Positions 61,601 to 64,000 of a DNA stretch of 64,000 nt are shown here, one piece after another. The translations under genes and the position numbers were made by a program. Under the pieces are notes generated by a model. It was not told where the DNA came from. It did no database searches and was given only the letters and a program-made list of their open reading frames with translations. The number at the start of each line of letters is the position of its first letter. The first letter of the stretch is position 1. Source of the stretch: Chimonanthus salicifolius (lineage: Eukaryota; Streptophyta; Magnoliopsida; Laurales; Calycanthaceae); the NCBI GenBank assembly GCA_013350335.1, contig CM023540.1, positions 50,140,552 to 50,204,551 on the forward strand, read 5' to 3'.

Positions 61601-64000
61601 TGTAACGCCCCAACCCGAAAGTGGGCCCGGAACGCTACTATTTTTTTTCGGGTAAACTAATCTCCAAGGCTTTTAAATGGGCTGGATCAAAAGTTAGGCC
61701 CAGCCACACATGTTCTCAACATGTGGACTTAAACAAAGACCATAAGTCTCCCCACATGCATACACATAACATACAATCGCATATTTCCATAAACGAAATA
61801 TTTCATAGATAAATCAGAGTTACTACGGAATATATAGTGGTTTTACAAGCCATCACAAAATAAGTACCACATACGGTACTTTACACAATTTATGGTTTTC
61901 AAGAACTAAAACTCAACAACAAGTCCCCGTCAAAGGGAATCCAAGGCCACGCCAAAGCTTATCCTTCCTAAGCTCGATGCGGAGGTTCCTCCTCCTCGGG
62001 TACATCTCCTGAAATGTGAGTAGTGTGAGCTAACTAGCCCAGTGAAAGAATATAACAATGCAGTTTATTGAATATCAGGTTAGTCAAAATCAATAATATC
62101 GACATAACAGTTTCATCCTGTCCAAAATCTCATCATAATTCCATAACTGCTGACATCTACCGTAACACCTAGATACTACGCTGAGATCAATAGTATTAAC
62201 TCCCGACACGGTCAAAATACTTCTTGCAAGTACATCTCCGGCCCACCCAAAACCGGTACTGACACACACAAGCTCAGTAACTGACCCACTTAGTCCACTA
62301 GACGTAAACTGACACACACGAGCTCGATAATGGTTCAATAGTAAAGGGTACGTAGAAGCAGTATTAATAACATCACAACTCATAAGTATCATCATATGTG
62401 ATCAACATCACAATTATCCATAAGCACTTTTCACAATAGTGTATCATGTCTAGGCATATAAATGAGTTCATCAAAACAGATCTTTGAAACCACTTATTAC
62501 AATAGATCCCTTTTAACCTAATTTACTCCTACATGTAGTGTTAAGTCTTCTCACAGAAAAATGTGTAGCATCGAGGAATCTGTCAAGTATACAAACAGAT
62601 ATATAGATAATGATCAGTCGATATACATAGCATACAAAACAATACGTACTCATAATATTTCAAATCCTATTTTTTGGAAATCTTCAAGGGAAATGGAACT
62701 GAGTCTCCTATTGGTTACTAACCCTTTTAAGTTAAAATAATCAGCAATGTATATTTAATAGAGTGCTCAGACCACTTCTCATATTGTCTTCTGGACATGA
62801 CCAGGTTGTCGCATTGAGTTAGGCCTAGAGGTCACTCAGTGCCCGCACCCATCTTTTCTACAGAGCGGCGAAGGAACTCACACAGCTACAGATAGCTATC
62901 AGGCTGAGTCAGCCACAGATAGAGAGTATTGGCCTAGAAGTGAATACAATAAATAATACACAATAGTATCAAAAGAAAGGGGTTAGTATTATTTTTAATT
63001 ATCAAAAAGGGGTAAAAACATCACATTAAAATCTAGGGTCTAACATATACATCATAAATCAAACTAAGATTTACAAATCAAAACTGGGTTCCTCTGAACA
63101 TGCCTCGGAACTAGGTACTGCCGCTTCGGACCTTCCGAGCCTACTGCCTAAACTGGTCCACAGAAATTCAGAACATGGTTTTACGTTTCGGAACGTCCAA
63201 GGCTCATGTCTCGGAATGTTCGAGGGTGCTTCTTAACTGAAAAACAGAAAACAGAGCCTTCGGTGGGTCTCTCAGTGTCTCAGGAACTTGCTGAGGAAAG
63301 CTCGGAACTTCGAGAAGTTTGGACCTTCCGAAACATGATTCGGAACATGCCGTCCGCAGAGGCGGGAAAAACAGTTAGCCTCTGGACACTTCAGAACCCC
63401 GATTCGAAGTTAGGAGCTTCCGAAGTGTCGGCTTCGGAACTTCCGAAGCCCAACAACTCTCGGACCTTCAGAGAGTCATCTTCCTCCTCTGTTTGCAACA
63501 GCAAACAGTAACGACAGAGGGTGAGTAAAATACGAATCTATAAACAATGGATTTTCTGGGTTCGTTTTTCACATCTAACTGGTCAGATGGACTCCTCATT
63601 GAATTCTCTTGACATAGGGAATAAATTAAAGCCTTAACACTGATTCAAAATCTCTGATTTTAGCATTAATACCAGTATGACACAAGAATTTTCAAGATTT
63701 CCTTAAAACTTTAATTCCATTTTCCACAGTCAAAACTTGGTCAAATTTACTTCTGTTTGACTTCTAAACTTGTTAAAATTTAAAAACAAATACAATGGTT
63801 ACCTTCGCTTGATCTCTGGAGTTGAAAATCCAAAACTTGAAAAGTCTCCCTCCTAAGCGTCACGGTGAAATTTTTTGAAAAGAACAGAGAGGGATGGCAG
63901 TTGGTTTTCACAGAGGGTTAGATTTTAATCTGGGGTGAATCCAGCTGGGAGGAGGGTAGAATTTATAAACCCTCTAACAAGGCCAGCAGGTTAACACATC
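61601..64000 (-). mobile_element. LTR element inserted in the 3' LTR, running off the window
   Basis: The sequence breaks from the LTR exactly at TGTAACGCCCCAACCCG. Read on the minus strand this is GGGTTGGGGCGTTACA, a typical plant gypsy LTR end, so the element probably points left. The expected duplication would be GCATT (61596-61600). No coding domain appears in 2.4 kb, consistent with a long LTR. Confidence 0.55.
63105..63480. repeat. cluster of short TTCGGA..TCCGAA palindromes
   Basis: About ten imperfect inverted words of the type CTTCGGAACTTCCGAAG in 375 bp (for example 63123, 63439-63452, 63460-63475). The open frame across them (63206-63511) is a by-product of the repeat composition. 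Confidence 0.6.

Noticed and set aside
63206..63511. 101-codon plus-strand frame
   Set aside because: Arises from the TTCGGA/TCCGAA palindrome cluster; no motif and located in an LTR.

Overview
This is a 64 kb piece of nuclear DNA from a flowering plant, dense in retrotransposons. The evidence is one spliced gene with plant-type introns, L1-type LINEs with plant-style RNase H tails, Ty1/copia elements, long tandem-repeat-bearing LTRs, TRIM-like elements, and tRNA-derived SINEs carrying the 'Angio-domain' (GACTAGTC/GATTAGT...ACACC). The very large TE-filled introns suggest a TE-rich woody angiosperm such as a magnoliid or early eudicot, but the species cannot be fixed from the sequence.

The one host gene I can reconstruct completely is a minus-strand DNMT2/TRDMT1 tRNA(Asp) cytosine-5 methyltransferase. 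It has ten coding exons between 32548 (ATG) and 9664 (stop). All nine junctions are GT..AG, all phases agree, and the product is 376 aa with every diagnostic motif. Only 1,131 of 22,885 bp are coding. Six introns are about 100-150 bp or 1.3 kb, while three are huge: intron 5 (3.3 kb), intron 2 (7.5 kb, containing a copia element with an intact target-site duplication) and intron 9 (9.1 kb, containing LTRs, SINE sequence and a LINE inserted inside a LINE). The last 24 codons, with methyltransferase motif X, lie beyond intron 9.

Layout: 1-1870 decayed LINE. 1870-9660 mostly unannotated DNA with a probable last exon of an unidentified plus-strand gene (4108-4261), two related SINEs and a TRIM (8013-8351). 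9664-32548 DNMT2 with its TE-loaded introns. 32549-33400 promoter region. 33409-38766 decayed minus-strand copia element truncated at its 3' end. 38827-39275 second TRIM-like element. 40382-42321 solo LTR with target-site duplication. About 42.3-49.2 kb low-complexity and LTR-like DNA with an exact 8 x 40 bp repeat and a SINE. 49431-50200 copia RNase H/LTR relic. 50809-61600 a long gag-bearing LTR element that lacks pol and carries a different ORF. That element is itself invaded by a 3.5 kb LTR-like element with 5-bp TSD (56733-60273), and its 3' LTR is cut by another LTR element running off the window end (61601-64000).

Functionally the window holds one working-looking RNA methyltransferase gene embedded in layered retrotransposon insertions. 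None of the transposon genes looks intact. Identifications rest on motif recognition and manual splice-phase checks; no database search was possible.
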